This document shows positions 11,250 through 21,046 of a stretch of DNA of 64,000 nucleotides, in pieces. The translations under genes and the position numbers were made by a program. Origin of the DNA: Flavobacteriaceae bacterium (GTDB taxonomy: Bacteria; Bacteroidota; Bacteroidia; Flavobacteriales; Flavobacteriaceae); assembly GCA_028280265.1 (NCBI GenBank), contig JANQMD010000046.1, forward strand, positions 1-64,000, in the 5' to 3' direction. The stretch's first letter is position 1, and each line of letters starts with the position of its first letter. Under the pieces are notes generated by a model that did no database searches, had not been told where the DNA came from, and saw only the letters and a list, made by a program, of their open reading frames with translations.

Positions 11250-12575
11250 TTACTCTCTTATTAGTTTTACTGTTTTTACACCCAAATCCGTTTGTACTTT
11301 TAATAGGTAAACCCCACTAGCAAATTGATTTGCTGGTATTACTTCAGATGTATTATTGATATTTCTTGCAGAATACACTTGTCTTCCTAAGATATTAAAC
11401 ATACTCAATGATTTTATACTTGCATTGGTTGTTTTAATGGTCCATTGATTACGAGAAGGGTTTGGATAAATTGATGTTTCAATAAATACATTGTCTCCTA
11501 CACTTGCTATTTGATCTTTCATTTGAGCATTGTCAAAATAATAGGTTTCTTGTGCAGAAGGTTTAACACCTGCATTAAAAAATATTGCTAACTTATCGTA
11601 GTCTAAGTTTAAATTTAAAACTTTATCACCTGTAGCTGTAGAAAAGTCAAAAGATAAGGTTTCCCACTCATTAGCTTTGGTAGTATTCACTTGAACTTGG
11701 GATGCTTCTGACCCAAAAGATCTCTCTACTTTTAATAGTACAGGAATACCAACCGCTGGAGAATACACATCTACAGTCATGATTTTTTCTGTAGCAGTAA
11801 ATGGGATTTTTTTTCCAAATCCATCCATCCCGAATAAAGTCCCACCCCAAGCATCTGAACTTGCTGTTTGCACTAATTTTCCAACTTTATTAGAACTATT
11901 TACTGGGTCAACATCTAAGGAAGCTGTTACGGTTCCAAAAGAATTCATTCTGAAATCTACATTGGTTTGCTCAAAGGTTACAGGTAAATTTGCTTGTTGT
12001 ACCACATTTCCTTGGGCTAATAATCTAATATCATCTACATAATAAGTAGAATTTGCGCTTTGGTCTCCTGAACTCGTTTTATCAAAGACAAAAAACAATT
12101 TTGTATAAGGGATATACCCATTAAGAGCTCCTGATAGGCTAGTATTATCTACAGAGATATCAAAAGTAATCGTCACCCATTTGTTGGCTTCCGCTACGGT
12201 GGTAGATGAAATAAAACGTTTTTGCCAGTCAGGACCATTTTGCGCTTCAAATTCTACTCCTATTCCTGCCTTAGGCACATATACTTTCATAGAAATTCTG
12301 TTGTAGGTAAGGTTTCCATTGCTGCTTAGTGGTAATTGAGCCGATAGTTCTACTCCTCCACTACCCCAAACCTGAGCACCAGAACCTCCTTTTACTATTT
12401 TAGCTACTTTCGCTGAATTATTATCAGCATTGCTAAATGGATTGTTTACCACTGTTAATGATCCTCCTGCATTACCAAGTGGGGCGTTCGCTAAGGTTGT
12501 TTCAAAATCCATCACAGTAACCTGTGCAAAACCTATGCAAGAAAACAGCATAAGTAAAAAAGTAATGTTTTTCAT
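11250..12575 (-). CDS. T9SS-exported protein with two carbohydrate-binding-like domains
   Basis: A 441-residue secreted protein. It has a signal peptide (1-17, ending GFAQ), two related beta-rich modules (about 20-190 and 195-350) and a type IX secretion sorting domain (about 365-441) marked by IYPNPSRNQW and GVYLLKVQT. Each module opens with a 'VxFE' strand, has an 'NKVGKL'-like strand and ends in a 'YYxDxxx' strand; this resembles carbohydrate-binding folds in glycan-degrading proteins. No catalytic motif is evident. It is the last gene of the PUL operon, 83 bp after the symporter. A surface glycan-binding role is inferred; the T9SS tail is directly seen. Confidence 0.75.
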   Translation of the reverse strand: MKNITFLLMLFSCIGFAQVTVMDFETTLANAPLGNAGGSLTVVNNPFSNADNNSAKVAKIVKGGSGAQVWGSGGVELSAQLPLSSNGNLTYNRISMKVYVPKAGIGVEFEAQNGPDWQKRFISSTTVAEANKWVTITFDISVDNTSLSGALNGYIPYTKLFFVFDKTSSGDQSANSTYYVDDIRLLAQGNVVQQANLPVTFEQTNVDFRMNSFGTVTASLDVDPVNSSNKVGKLVQTASSDAWGGTLFGMDGFGKKIPFTATEKIMTVDVYSPAVGIPVLLKVERSFGSEASQVQVNTTKANEWETLSFDFSTATGDKVLNLNLDYDKLAIFFNAGVKPSAQETYYFDNAQMKDQIASVGDNVFIETSIYPNPSRNQWTIKTTNASIKSLSMFNILGRQVYSARNINNTSEVIPANQFASGVYLLKVQTDLGVKTVKLIRE

Positions 12576-12658
12576 AATTTTCCGTTTTTAATTTGTTAAT
12601 ATTTAATTTTTATTCATAAGCTTTTCACTTATTTGACAGAGGAGGTGTTTTTCATTTT

Positions 12659-14293
12659 TTAATAGTACATACCGTATAAAATGAGACAGCTCAGTACCAA
12701 AATCAGAGATATGACTCGGAAATTTTTATACCAAACCACTCCTTTTAATTGTTGTGTTTCTTCTCTCCACAATTCTTTGGTCCATAAGTATTCTTTTATA
12801 GTTTCCTCTGAGGGAGGAGTTGTTGCATAGCTCACTATCACGTGAACTAGTATACTAAGTCCCATAATGATGGGAGCCATAATCAAAAAATGTATGTTTG
12901 GATCGAATTCAAAACCATATTTAGCAATCATCATAGTCGTAGCCATAAACAATCCCGATATCAATCCATAAAAAGCACCTTGTGAATTGGAACGTGTCCA
13001 AAAAAGTCCTAAGAAAAAAGTTCCAACAATAGGTGGAGCCAGATAAGAAACGATCTCCTGATAATAGGAAACTAATGAATCGAACTTAGCAATGAAAGGA
13101 GCCCAAGCTACAGCAACAATTAACATGATCAAAGCTGTGATTCTCCCCACTTTTACTAGTTTTTGACTATCTGCTTTGGGATCTGCTTTCGAATAGAAGT
13201 CCATGGTAAACAACGTAGAAACCGAACTCAATGTGGCACTTAATGTAGAAGTTAGAGCTGAAATCATAGCTGCTAAGATTACTCCTATTAATCCTACAGG
13301 TAGTAGTTTTGTGATGAGTCTTGGATACACCTCATCTGTATTGACTCCATAAGAATTTTTAAGCTCCAATCCTGAAATCATTTCATTCGGAATATTTTCA
13401 ACACCAAACAGGTCAATTCCTCTCCCAATCAACCCTGGAATGATGAAAATAAAGAGCGTTAATAGATACAGAAAACCAACAAACAAAACTCCTTTTCTTC
13501 CGTGGTCTATAGATTTAGCAGATAACACTCTTTGTACCATCACCTGGTTATTTCCCCAGAAGTAAAATCCTAAAATGGGAATCCCTATAATCATACCTAA
13601 CCAAGGTACCGTTGGATCGTCCATAGAGCGAGTTAATTTCAGCCAAACTCCTTCACTAAATCGTTGATGAAATTGTTCCCAGCCTCCAATCTCTTGAAAC
13701 GCATAGAAACATAAGATACAAGAACCTACGATAAGGATGATTGCTTGAATTAAATCTGCATTGATCGCAGAAGACAATCCACCAATAATCGTATAACTAC
13801 CAGCAACAACTGCCATCACAACAATTACCCAAAAAAGATCAGCTTCTGGAAAGATTAATTGCACAATTAGCGCTCCGGTATATAGAGTAGCTGCTGCATC
13901 TAAAAACACATTTCCTATAATTGTGATGAATGAAAAATAGGTTCTGGATCTTCCATCAAATCGACGTTCCAAAAATTCTGGAATGGTAAATATTTTCGAT
14001 TTTATATAAAACGGTAGGAAGAACATGGCAAAAAACACCATTACTATAATTGAAATAATATTATAGTTAAAAACGGCTATCCCACTAATAAAACCTTCTC
14101 CTGAGTGACCCATTAATGTGGAGCTAGAAACACTCGCTGCAAATAATGAGAACCCAACAACTGGCCAAGTCATGTTTCTACCTGCTAGAAAGTACGAATC
14201 CGAGTTTTTACTCTTTCCATTTTTAAGTGCCCACCAGATGATGAGTACAAAATAGGAGATTAGAATAATAATATCTGTCGTATTTAGGTTCAT
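12659..14293 (-). CDS. Sodium/solute symporter (SSS family)
   Basis: A 544-residue inner-membrane protein with about 13-14 hydrophobic helices and the SSS-family signature around SDSYFLAGRNMTWPVVGFSLFAAS near the N-terminus. SSS members import sugars and other small solutes with Na+. It lies 13 bp after the second GH-A-like gene and before the T9SS binding protein in the PUL operon. It most likely carries the final mono- or disaccharide products across the inner membrane; the substrate is inferred from context. Confidence 0.87.
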   Translation of the reverse strand: MNLNTTDIIILISYFVLIIWWALKNGKSKNSDSYFLAGRNMTWPVVGFSLFAASVSSSTLMGHSGEGFISGIAVFNYNIISIIVMVFFAMFFLPFYIKSKIFTIPEFLERRFDGRSRTYFSFITIIGNVFLDAAATLYTGALIVQLIFPEADLFWVIVVMAVVAGSYTIIGGLSSAINADLIQAIILIVGSCILCFYAFQEIGGWEQFHQRFSEGVWLKLTRSMDDPTVPWLGMIIGIPILGFYFWGNNQVMVQRVLSAKSIDHGRKGVLFVGFLYLLTLFIFIIPGLIGRGIDLFGVENIPNEMISGLELKNSYGVNTDEVYPRLITKLLPVGLIGVILAAMISALTSTLSATLSSVSTLFTMDFYSKADPKADSQKLVKVGRITALIMLIVAVAWAPFIAKFDSLVSYYQEIVSYLAPPIVGTFFLGLFWTRSNSQGAFYGLISGLFMATTMMIAKYGFEFDPNIHFLIMAPIIMGLSILVHVIVSYATTPPSEETIKEYLWTKELWREETQQLKGVVWYKNFRVISLILVLSCLILYGMYY

Positions 14294-14306
14294 GCTATCT
14301 ATTTAT

Positions 14307-15842
14307 TTAAAAATCGTACGTGGTAAATAGTAAAAAGCTATTCGCAGCTACTTCTATTTTCAATTTCTTATTTCTAGTAAACGAGATGCCTTCTTTTGAA
14401 GGGATCGGAAAATCATTTTCATCTACAAGTCTATTTTCTTCGGTATAACTATATTTTTTAAGCTGATAATCTTTGTTGGCATTCAACATTTCATAGCTTA
14501 CCTCATGAGCTTGACTTGAATTGTTCACAACAGCTATGGTCAACTGATCTCCATTAACTCCACTTACAATTCTCAACCCTTCTTGTGAAGGCTGTGTAGT
14601 TTTTATAATTTGACTTCCAGCAGGAAAATAACGACTCATCAAAGACCATGGGTAAAACCAAGGTCTAATTTTTTCATCTTCTGGGTTATTACATATCTCT
14701 GTTCCAAGAATATTCCACATTCCCCATCTTTTAAGCTGAGATTTCTCTCCTTTATCTCCCACTGTGTGCATTGCATCATCCAGATCCCAAGCAATAATAC
14801 CGTCTACACCAACATTCAAACTTTGAATCAAAGCATCTGCAACATCCACTCCATAAAAGAAATCATATACGAACATATTAGAGTCATCTGGTCCCGCATA
14901 AGGATCGGCTTCTCCCAATGCTCTGTTCTTTTTTTCTAATTCTCCTTTGTATTTTAATCCTAATTCTCCTAGGATAAAAGGTTTACCTACTGAGTCTGCT
15001 AATTGCACAAGAGGTCTGTACAATTCTGAAAACTCTCCCGATCTTACAGATTTTCCTGATGGATAGGAATGTACGTCATAACAACCTAAAATTGGATTTA
15101 GTTGTTTTACGGATTCTACCATCCATTGCTCTCCATTGTATTTCGATTTTGAGTTGTAATATCCAGGAATGGCATCAGGTCCAGCAATTTGAATCTTATC
15201 ACTTAGACCGTTTTCTATCAGTGATTGATGCAACAATTTTACACCTCTCTTCCATTGATCCCAGTCACCATCTGTTGAGGCCCAATAACCATCAGGCTCA
15301 TTCACTAGGTTGTAATATTTTAAACAAGTATATCCTTTTTCAAGAATGAGATGCTTTAGATACTCAGTAATCATGTGAATCCATCTAGGGTCATCGGCTT
15401 TATGGATGTTCCCCTCAACACCCCACAAGCCAGGCGCTCCCCATTCTCCAAAAACTACTGTGATGTTATTCTTTTCACAATAATCCAAGACTTTGTATAG
15501 CGATTGTACTTCTTGAGTCGTAAAATCGATCACAGGAGTTTTTCCATCTTTTTCTAAACCTGTAAAATAACGCCAACTGGCCTGATCCATCACACGGATA
15601 ATATTCGGTTTTATATAATCCAGTCTGCGGTAGACCTCATTCCACTTCTCATCTGTCATTAATGGACCCCATTCAGCAGTTTCTGAATCGGCATGAGGAT
15701 ATGCAGACCATTGAACTCCTGCTCCAATGATTGGATCAGAAACAATCTGATTACTGTCAGCTACAACTTTTATACTATGATCTGGTGTACAAGCAAGACC
15801 GAATATCAATGTGATTAGTAAAAAACAAAAATCTCTTTTCAC
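14307..15842 (-). CDS. Clan GH-A-like glycoside hydrolase, lipoprotein (paralogue 2)
   Basis: A 511-residue lipoprotein; the signal peptide ends in a lipobox with FGLAC. The fold reads as a (beta/alpha)8 barrel of clan GH-A: the acid/base glutamate is likely in YYNLVNEPDG and the nucleophile in FILGELGLK. A beta-sandwich follows from about residue 390 (IRPWFYPWSLMSRYF). It is clearly paralogous to the gene at 19524-21032; both share GAGVQW/GNGAQW, KYYN(L/M)(V/I)NEP and the D-SNMF-DFFYGVD block. I cannot assign a CAZy family by eye. Its PUL neighbours suggest an endo- or exo-acting mannoside hydrolase. It lies 27 bp after GH130. Confidence 0.72.
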   Translation of the reverse strand: MKRDFCFLLITLIFGLACTPDHSIKVVADSNQIVSDPIIGAGVQWSAYPHADSETAEWGPLMTDEKWNEVYRRLDYIKPNIIRVMDQASWRYFTGLEKDGKTPVIDFTTQEVQSLYKVLDYCEKNNITVVFGEWGAPGLWGVEGNIHKADDPRWIHMITEYLKHLILEKGYTCLKYYNLVNEPDGYWASTDGDWDQWKRGVKLLHQSLIENGLSDKIQIAGPDAIPGYYNSKSKYNGEQWMVESVKQLNPILGCYDVHSYPSGKSVRSGEFSELYRPLVQLADSVGKPFILGELGLKYKGELEKKNRALGEADPYAGPDDSNMFVYDFFYGVDVADALIQSLNVGVDGIIAWDLDDAMHTVGDKGEKSQLKRWGMWNILGTEICNNPEDEKIRPWFYPWSLMSRYFPAGSQIIKTTQPSQEGLRIVSGVNGDQLTIAVVNNSSQAHEVSYEMLNANKDYQLKKYSYTEENRLVDENDFPIPSKEGISFTRNKKLKIEVAANSFLLFTTYDF

Positions 15843-15869
15843 GTGTTTCTAATTTGTGACTGTCTTAGT

Positions 15870-16895
15870 TTATTCTTCTGTTCTTTGTGTTTTTAAATAC
15901 TCTAAGAGGTCAGTTACCGAACACGTTGCCAAACCAATATACTTATCAGCACCTCCATAATAAACATAAAGTGTGTCATCTACAATTACATTACCCGTTG
16001 GAAATACACAGCCCTTATAATAACCTTCAATCTCATAATCATGCTCTGGCTCCATTACCCAATCTTTTCCTCTGGCAATGACTTTCGTAGGATCGTTCAA
16101 ATCTAACAACGCTACTCCCACTCGGTAAAATCCCAAACCTCCATTTTCAACTCCATGATAAATGATAAGCCACCCATCTTTTGTTTTGAGTGGTGGAGTA
16201 CTACCTCCAATTTTCTCTTCCCATGTACCTTCAATTCCAGCAAGTAAAAGTTTACTCCCACCATTCCAAACCATTAAATCATCAGAAAAATTGATCCAGA
16301 TTGATGGGTAGTCACAACCATACTTTTCTCCAACCCACTCTTTGGGTCTGTGTAAAAGTGCATATTTTCCATTTATTTTTTCTGGAAAAAGAATTACATC
16401 TCTGTCATCTAAGTTTGTTTCTGTAATTCTCCCTAGCCTTCTCCAATTGATAAAATCTTTGGTAATGGCTAAGCCAGAATTTGCAATGTTTTTCTTTAAA
16501 ACTAAAGGCGAATCTTCATCGGTTGGAGGTAATAAAATTTCATCGTGACCGAAATTCCAATATTGTCCAGGAGGACTGGGTCTGTATGCATAAGTGACAT
16601 AAAACTCTTCCCCAAACTTTACGATTCTAGGATCTTCTACTCCACCCATATCAGGGCCATCTTCACTAGGACTAAAAACAGGCTCGCCCGATTGTCTCTC
16701 ATAGTGAATACCATCATCACTCGTTGCTAAACCAAAACGTATCACATGTTCTCTATCGTCACCCGCAGCACGATACAGCATATAAAACTTTCCTTCCTCA
16801 TACCACACTCCTGGATTGCAAACAACTATACTCTCCCAGTCTTTACTTGGATTTGGACTTAAAATTGGATTTGCTTTGCTTTTCTCTAATCTCAT
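15870..16895 (-). CDS. GH130 beta-mannoside phosphorylase
   Basis: A 341-residue five-bladed beta-propeller enzyme of family GH130 without a signal peptide, so cytosolic. The catalytic Asp lies in GGVEDPRI. The motif LLHRP and nearby Arg residues in DDRDVILFPEKI resemble the phosphate-binding set of the phosphorylase subfamilies, so phosphorolysis of a beta-mannoside to mannose-1-phosphate is likelier than hydrolysis. Known relatives act on Man-Glc, beta-1,4-mannooligosaccharides or Man-beta1,4-GlcNAc; the substrate here is not fixed. Its ATG overlaps the TGA of the upstream GH2 gene by 4 nt (ATGA), implying translational coupling. Confidence 0.88.
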   Translation of the reverse strand: MRLEKSKANPILSPNPSKDWESIVVCNPGVWYEEGKFYMLYRAAGDDREHVIRFGLATSDDGIHYERQSGEPVFSPSEDGPDMGGVEDPRIVKFGEEFYVTYAYRPSPPGQYWNFGHDEILLPPTDEDSPLVLKKNIANSGLAITKDFINWRRLGRITETNLDDRDVILFPEKINGKYALLHRPKEWVGEKYGCDYPSIWINFSDDLMVWNGGSKLLLAGIEGTWEEKIGGSTPPLKTKDGWLIIYHGVENGGLGFYRVGVALLDLNDPTKVIARGKDWVMEPEHDYEIEGYYKGCVFPTGNVIVDDTLYVYYGGADKYIGLATCSVTDLLEYLKTQRTEE

Positions 16896-19519
16896 TTCTT
16901 TTCATTATATGTTTCCCATACGCTTTGTACAGAAAATTCTGGTTGATAATCTCTTTGTTCTTTTTCTAGCGGAAAAAATTGTATTGTTTTCGTTTCGTTG
17001 GGTAGCATATCAAAATAATTGTCACTGAATTTACCATTGAAACGATTCGATGTTAGAGCTACATTCTTAGCAAACTTTTTAGAAGAAAGCTCTACAGAGT
17101 AGATTCCGTTCTCCTTCTTCCAACTCATTGTCAGTTCTGGATTTTCTAAATGGAGTTCTTTTATTGGAAGTAAAAAATGATGCTCTTTGAAGACAATTTT
17201 ATTTTCTTCTTTTAAGAAATATTCAATGACAATATTCTGTGCTTTTTCCGTGACATTTCTCGAAGAAAGAAATTCTGATACTTTCTCTGCTTTTAGAATT
17301 TTTCTCGATTCATTTTCTTTTAGAACTAGCTCCACGCGGTCGCTAAACAATTCTTTACCTTCAAGTGTTTTTACAACATATTCAAAGGTTAGGTTTGTTT
17401 TTTCTAAACGATCCGAAACAACATATACTTCTAATTGCCCCTTGTGTTGCTTAGGAATTACTACAACATCTTGATTAATTTTTTTAGTGAAGTATTGAAG
17501 TGCTTTCCAGTTTCCATAATAATCTACAGAAGACCACGACATGGTAGGCCAAACATCATTCAATTGCCAATAGATAGTTCCCATAGTTCTCGGTTTTGAC
17601 AATCGATGAAAACCAATTGCTTTTTTAATTCCTTCTGCTTGATTTAACTGGCTTAGATACACAAAACTTTCAAAGTTTTTAGGCCTCTTGTAATAATAGT
17701 TCATGATTTCTTGCATTCTGTGATTCTGCGGAAAAGAACGCTGTCTAAAAGTCATTAATGGAGAATTGTATTCCATGTCTTTTTCTGTAGCAAAAGTTCT
17801 GAGTGTTTTCATTTCTGGAAATGACTGAAATCCATATTCACTCATAAACCTTCCCGAATTATCGTAAAAAGATTCAAAAGGGATGTAACCAAACCAAACA
17901 CCCCAGAAATGCATATCTCCCGATGTGTGATTTTGAATGTATCGCACTCCTTCTTCACCTGGTTTAGCACTTGGTGAAGACGCCCAATAATCACGAGATG
18001 GGTCGTATTCTTTTACTGCATCGGGTAATAATTTATAAAATAGTTTTTCGTAATCCTTGTATATCTGAGTCGAATCTTCCTTAGAATATTGGTACTTCTT
18101 TGACCATTGCCATGGTTTCCAACCTTCTTCAATTTCATTATTTCCACACCACATGGCAATACTAGGATGATTTCTTAATCGCTTGATATTTTGAATAGCT
18201 TCTTGTTTTACATTTTCCAAAAATTCTTCTGTCCCCGGATAGTGCATACAGGCGAACATAAAGTCTTGCCAGATTAAGATTCCATTTTCATTACAGAACT
18301 TGTAAAAGGCATCATTCTCATAGATAGCTCCTCCCCAAACTCGTAAAAGGTTCATATTAGCATCTTTTGCGGAATCAATAAGCCACTTGTATTTTTCTTC
18401 AGTTACACTAGGAATAAAGACATCACCAGGCACCCAATTAGCTCCTTTTATGAACACATCTTTTCCGTTCAACTGGAATTTAAAAGAAGTTCCATAGTCA
18501 TCTTTTTCTCTCACCAATTTTAAAGTTCTTATTCCGTAGTCTACCGTTTTTTGGGTAGATTTTTGATTCATAGAAAACGTTCCTTGAAAAGCATACAAAT
18601 GGGGCTCACCTAATCCATTCGTCCACCAAAGTTTCGGTTGATTTACATCAAATGATACTGCATACTCATGAGTTCCTTTTTGAAGGGTGACTTCTTTTTC
18701 AACTAGCTTTTCTCCACTGTTTTGATCAGAAATAGAAACTGTTGCTTTTCCATCAACTTCCGATTCAATTTCAAACTTTGCAGTTAGTGCAGCTTTCTGT
18801 GGATTCAGATCGTTTAAAGTAAAATGAAGGTTTCTAAAATTAGCCTCATCCCAAGTCTCTAAATACACAGGTCTCCATATTCCCATAGTAGCCAGTCGTG
18901 GAGCCCAGTCCCACCCATAGTGGAAACTGGCCTTACGAGTGTAAGGAGCAGTTTCCTTTCCTATGGGTGCTTTTTCAGATATAGTAGGGAGTAGATATGG
19001 GTAATTTTTAATTTTTTCTTCTCCAATGATAGAGGGAGATTTGAAAACTACTTTTAATTGGTTTTCTCCACTCTGAACATATTTTTTAATATCTATTTTG
19101 TATGCTCGATGCATATTATCTGCTTCGAGAATTTTTTGGTTATTGACAAAAACGTCTGCATAAGTATCCAAACCTTCAAAAGCTAAATCGACATGTTGAT
19201 GTTTTATGTCTTCTTCGGATATGTTTAGTACTCTAGTATATTCCCAATCTTTTCTTTCTATCCAATAAATACTGTCCTCAGTATATTGATAATACGGATC
19301 ATTGATTTTTTTGTGAGTGAGCAAATCTGTATGGACTGTCCCTGGAACATTTGCTTGCAAGGGTGCTTCCTCAGATCCTGACATTTTAAACAGCCAATTT
19401 TGGGAAAGATCTCTTTTTACCTGATTTGATTCCGTAGAAGTACATGAGGTTATCAGAAATGCAATGCCGCAAACAATTATGAAGCTTTTTAATATGTATG
19501 TATATCTTCTCTCAATCAT
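16892..19519 (-). CDS. GH2 beta-mannosidase, lipoprotein
   Basis: An exo-beta-mannosidase of the MANBA type, releasing terminal beta-mannose. It has a sugar-binding jelly-roll domain with FHYGWDWAPRL, immunoglobulin-like domains and a TIM barrel. The acid/base is the Glu of MWCGNNE (residue 462) and the nucleophile the Glu of FMSEYGFQ (561). An upstream in-frame start would overlap the preceding gene. The ATG at 19519 lies 4 nt after that gene's stop and gives a clean lipoprotein signal (LITSC), so I chose it (875 residues). The protein is probably periplasmic. It is translationally coupled to GH130. Confidence 0.93.
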   Translation of the reverse strand: MIERRYTYILKSFIIVCGIAFLITSCTSTESNQVKRDLSQNWLFKMSGSEEAPLQANVPGTVHTDLLTHKKINDPYYQYTEDSIYWIERKDWEYTRVLNISEEDIKHQHVDLAFEGLDTYADVFVNNQKILEADNMHRAYKIDIKKYVQSGENQLKVVFKSPSIIGEEKIKNYPYLLPTISEKAPIGKETAPYTRKASFHYGWDWAPRLATMGIWRPVYLETWDEANFRNLHFTLNDLNPQKAALTAKFEIESEVDGKATVSISDQNSGEKLVEKEVTLQKGTHEYAVSFDVNQPKLWWTNGLGEPHLYAFQGTFSMNQKSTQKTVDYGIRTLKLVREKDDYGTSFKFQLNGKDVFIKGANWVPGDVFIPSVTEEKYKWLIDSAKDANMNLLRVWGGAIYENDAFYKFCNENGILIWQDFMFACMHYPGTEEFLENVKQEAIQNIKRLRNHPSIAMWCGNNEIEEGWKPWQWSKKYQYSKEDSTQIYKDYEKLFYKLLPDAVKEYDPSRDYWASSPSAKPGEEGVRYIQNHTSGDMHFWGVWFGYIPFESFYDNSGRFMSEYGFQSFPEMKTLRTFATEKDMEYNSPLMTFRQRSFPQNHRMQEIMNYYYKRPKNFESFVYLSQLNQAEGIKKAIGFHRLSKPRTMGTIYWQLNDVWPTMSWSSVDYYGNWKALQYFTKKINQDVVVIPKQHKGQLEVYVVSDRLEKTNLTFEYVVKTLEGKELFSDRVELVLKENESRKILKAEKVSEFLSSRNVTEKAQNIVIEYFLKEENKIVFKEHHFLLPIKELHLENPELTMSWKKENGIYSVELSSKKFAKNVALTSNRFNGKFSDNYFDMLPNETKTIQFFPLEKEQRDYQPEFSVQSVWETYNEKK

Positions 19520-19523
19520 GAAT

Positions 19524-21032
19524 TTAATAATCAAAATTGGTGAATAAGACAAAAGATTGTCCTTTGATAGTCATATCCATTCCAGTTCCTAAATCAAGAG
19601 TTACATTGGTTTCTGATGGAACTGGTAATCCGTTCTGATCTACAGGTCTATTCAAATTTTCGTAGACGAATTTTTTTGCATTGCTAATGGTAAGTGGTGT
19701 ATCTGACTTAAGCTTGATTTTGTAATCTGGATATCCTGTATTTACAATAGCAATCATGGTTTTATCTCCCTGTGTTACAGTAATAGCATTCAAACCTCTC
19801 TTTCCAGGAATAGTCACTTTGTGCACTTTAGCACCCGTTTGCATGTATCGCGATAGTAATGAAGAAGTATAAAACCAAGGTCTTATTTCTTCTTCTTGGG
19901 CACCACCGAAAATTTCTTCTCCCAGAATATTCCAAAAGCCCCAAACCTTTAAATCTTTCCCTGAATCTCCATTGGTATTGTGCATAGCATCATCTAACAT
20001 CCAAGATACTGTTCCAGAATATCCTGCATTGACAATTTGCATGGTAGCATCTGCCATATCTACACCATAAAAGAAGTCTTTCACAAACATATTGCTGTCT
20101 TCATTAGAAGCAAAAGCCTCTGCATTAGAACGTGTAATATTCTCATTATACAATTTGGTGTCTCCACTAGGGCTATATTTAAAACCCAATTCTGAAAGCA
20201 CTATTTTCTTTCCAGCTGGAACTCTATCCGCGTAAGATTTTAATAAGTTTGAGTAGAGCTTATCCCTTACAAAGTTTTGACCAGGATAGGTATGTATATC
20301 ATATAAAGCTACCTTGTCTTTTAAATCTCTTTCCGTATTGGAGATCCATGCCAAATAATTATTATCCCAAACAGCGATATCAGGAGCTACTAGTTGAAGT
20401 TTGCTTGTCAACCCTAAGCTTTGCAGTTGCGAATAAAAATAATTGGTTGCATTTAACCACAAATCATAATTCCCTGCTGTTGAAGACCAATTACCATTAG
20501 GCTCATTGATCATGTTGTAGTATTTAATGCAAGTAAATCCCCTAGTGTTGATCAAATAGTCTGCATATCTTGCTGCATTTCTCAGGTTGGTTTGATGGAT
20601 GGTACCATTGCTAGGATTTACCATTTTCCCTCCCCAATCACCAAACATTACAACAATATTATTGTCTGTGCAATACTGAAGAATTTTGGCCAACGGTTCT
20701 ATTCCTAATTCAGGCTGATAACCTCCATTGGCTGCATATTTCCATCCAGAGTCTATGGTAACCCGCATTAGCTTAGGCCTCATATAATCTAATCGTGTAA
20801 ACATTTTCTGCCAATCGGCATTAGAAATAGGAGAATTCCAGTTAAAGTAAGCCTGAGGATAGGCATCCCATTGCGCCCCATTTCCTATGTAACTATCGTT
20901 GATAATTTGTGAAGGATGAATGATTATTTCATCTCCAACTGTAATAATTGGTTCTTGTTCGTTTAATCGATTCTCACAAGAAAGTGTTATTACAAAGGTT
21001 AATAACATTAAAAAAATATTTCTTTTCGTCAT
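19524..21032 (-). CDS. Clan GH-A-like glycoside hydrolase, lipoprotein (paralogue 1)
   Basis: A 502-residue lipoprotein (signal peptide ending ITLSC), paralogous to 14307-15842. The barrel carries the likely acid/base Glu in KYYNMINEPNG and the nucleophile in IVLSELGFKY. A C-terminal beta-sandwich follows (IRPWFYTSSLLSRYM onwards). Relative to its paralogue the front half differs around the FGDWGG segment, where the other has FGEWGA; substrate loops may differ. It sits between the SusE-like lipoprotein and GH2 in the PUL operon, so it may be the surface or periplasmic endo-enzyme. Family and substrate are inferred; it could also belong to a GH39/GH30-like group. Confidence 0.72.
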   Translation of the reverse strand: MTKRNIFLMLLTFVITLSCENRLNEQEPIITVGDEIIIHPSQIINDSYIGNGAQWDAYPQAYFNWNSPISNADWQKMFTRLDYMRPKLMRVTIDSGWKYAANGGYQPELGIEPLAKILQYCTDNNIVVMFGDWGGKMVNPSNGTIHQTNLRNAARYADYLINTRGFTCIKYYNMINEPNGNWSSTAGNYDLWLNATNYFYSQLQSLGLTSKLQLVAPDIAVWDNNYLAWISNTERDLKDKVALYDIHTYPGQNFVRDKLYSNLLKSYADRVPAGKKIVLSELGFKYSPSGDTKLYNENITRSNAEAFASNEDSNMFVKDFFYGVDMADATMQIVNAGYSGTVSWMLDDAMHNTNGDSGKDLKVWGFWNILGEEIFGGAQEEEIRPWFYTSSLLSRYMQTGAKVHKVTIPGKRGLNAITVTQGDKTMIAIVNTGYPDYKIKLKSDTPLTISNAKKFVYENLNRPVDQNGLPVPSETNVTLDLGTGMDMTIKGQSFVLFTNFDY

Positions 21033-21046
21033 CTCAAATAATCTGT

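Noticed and set aside
16892..19552. Longer N-terminus for the first GH2
   Set aside because: The longer start overlaps the preceding gene and places extra residues before a good lipoprotein signal; the ATG at 19519 fits better.
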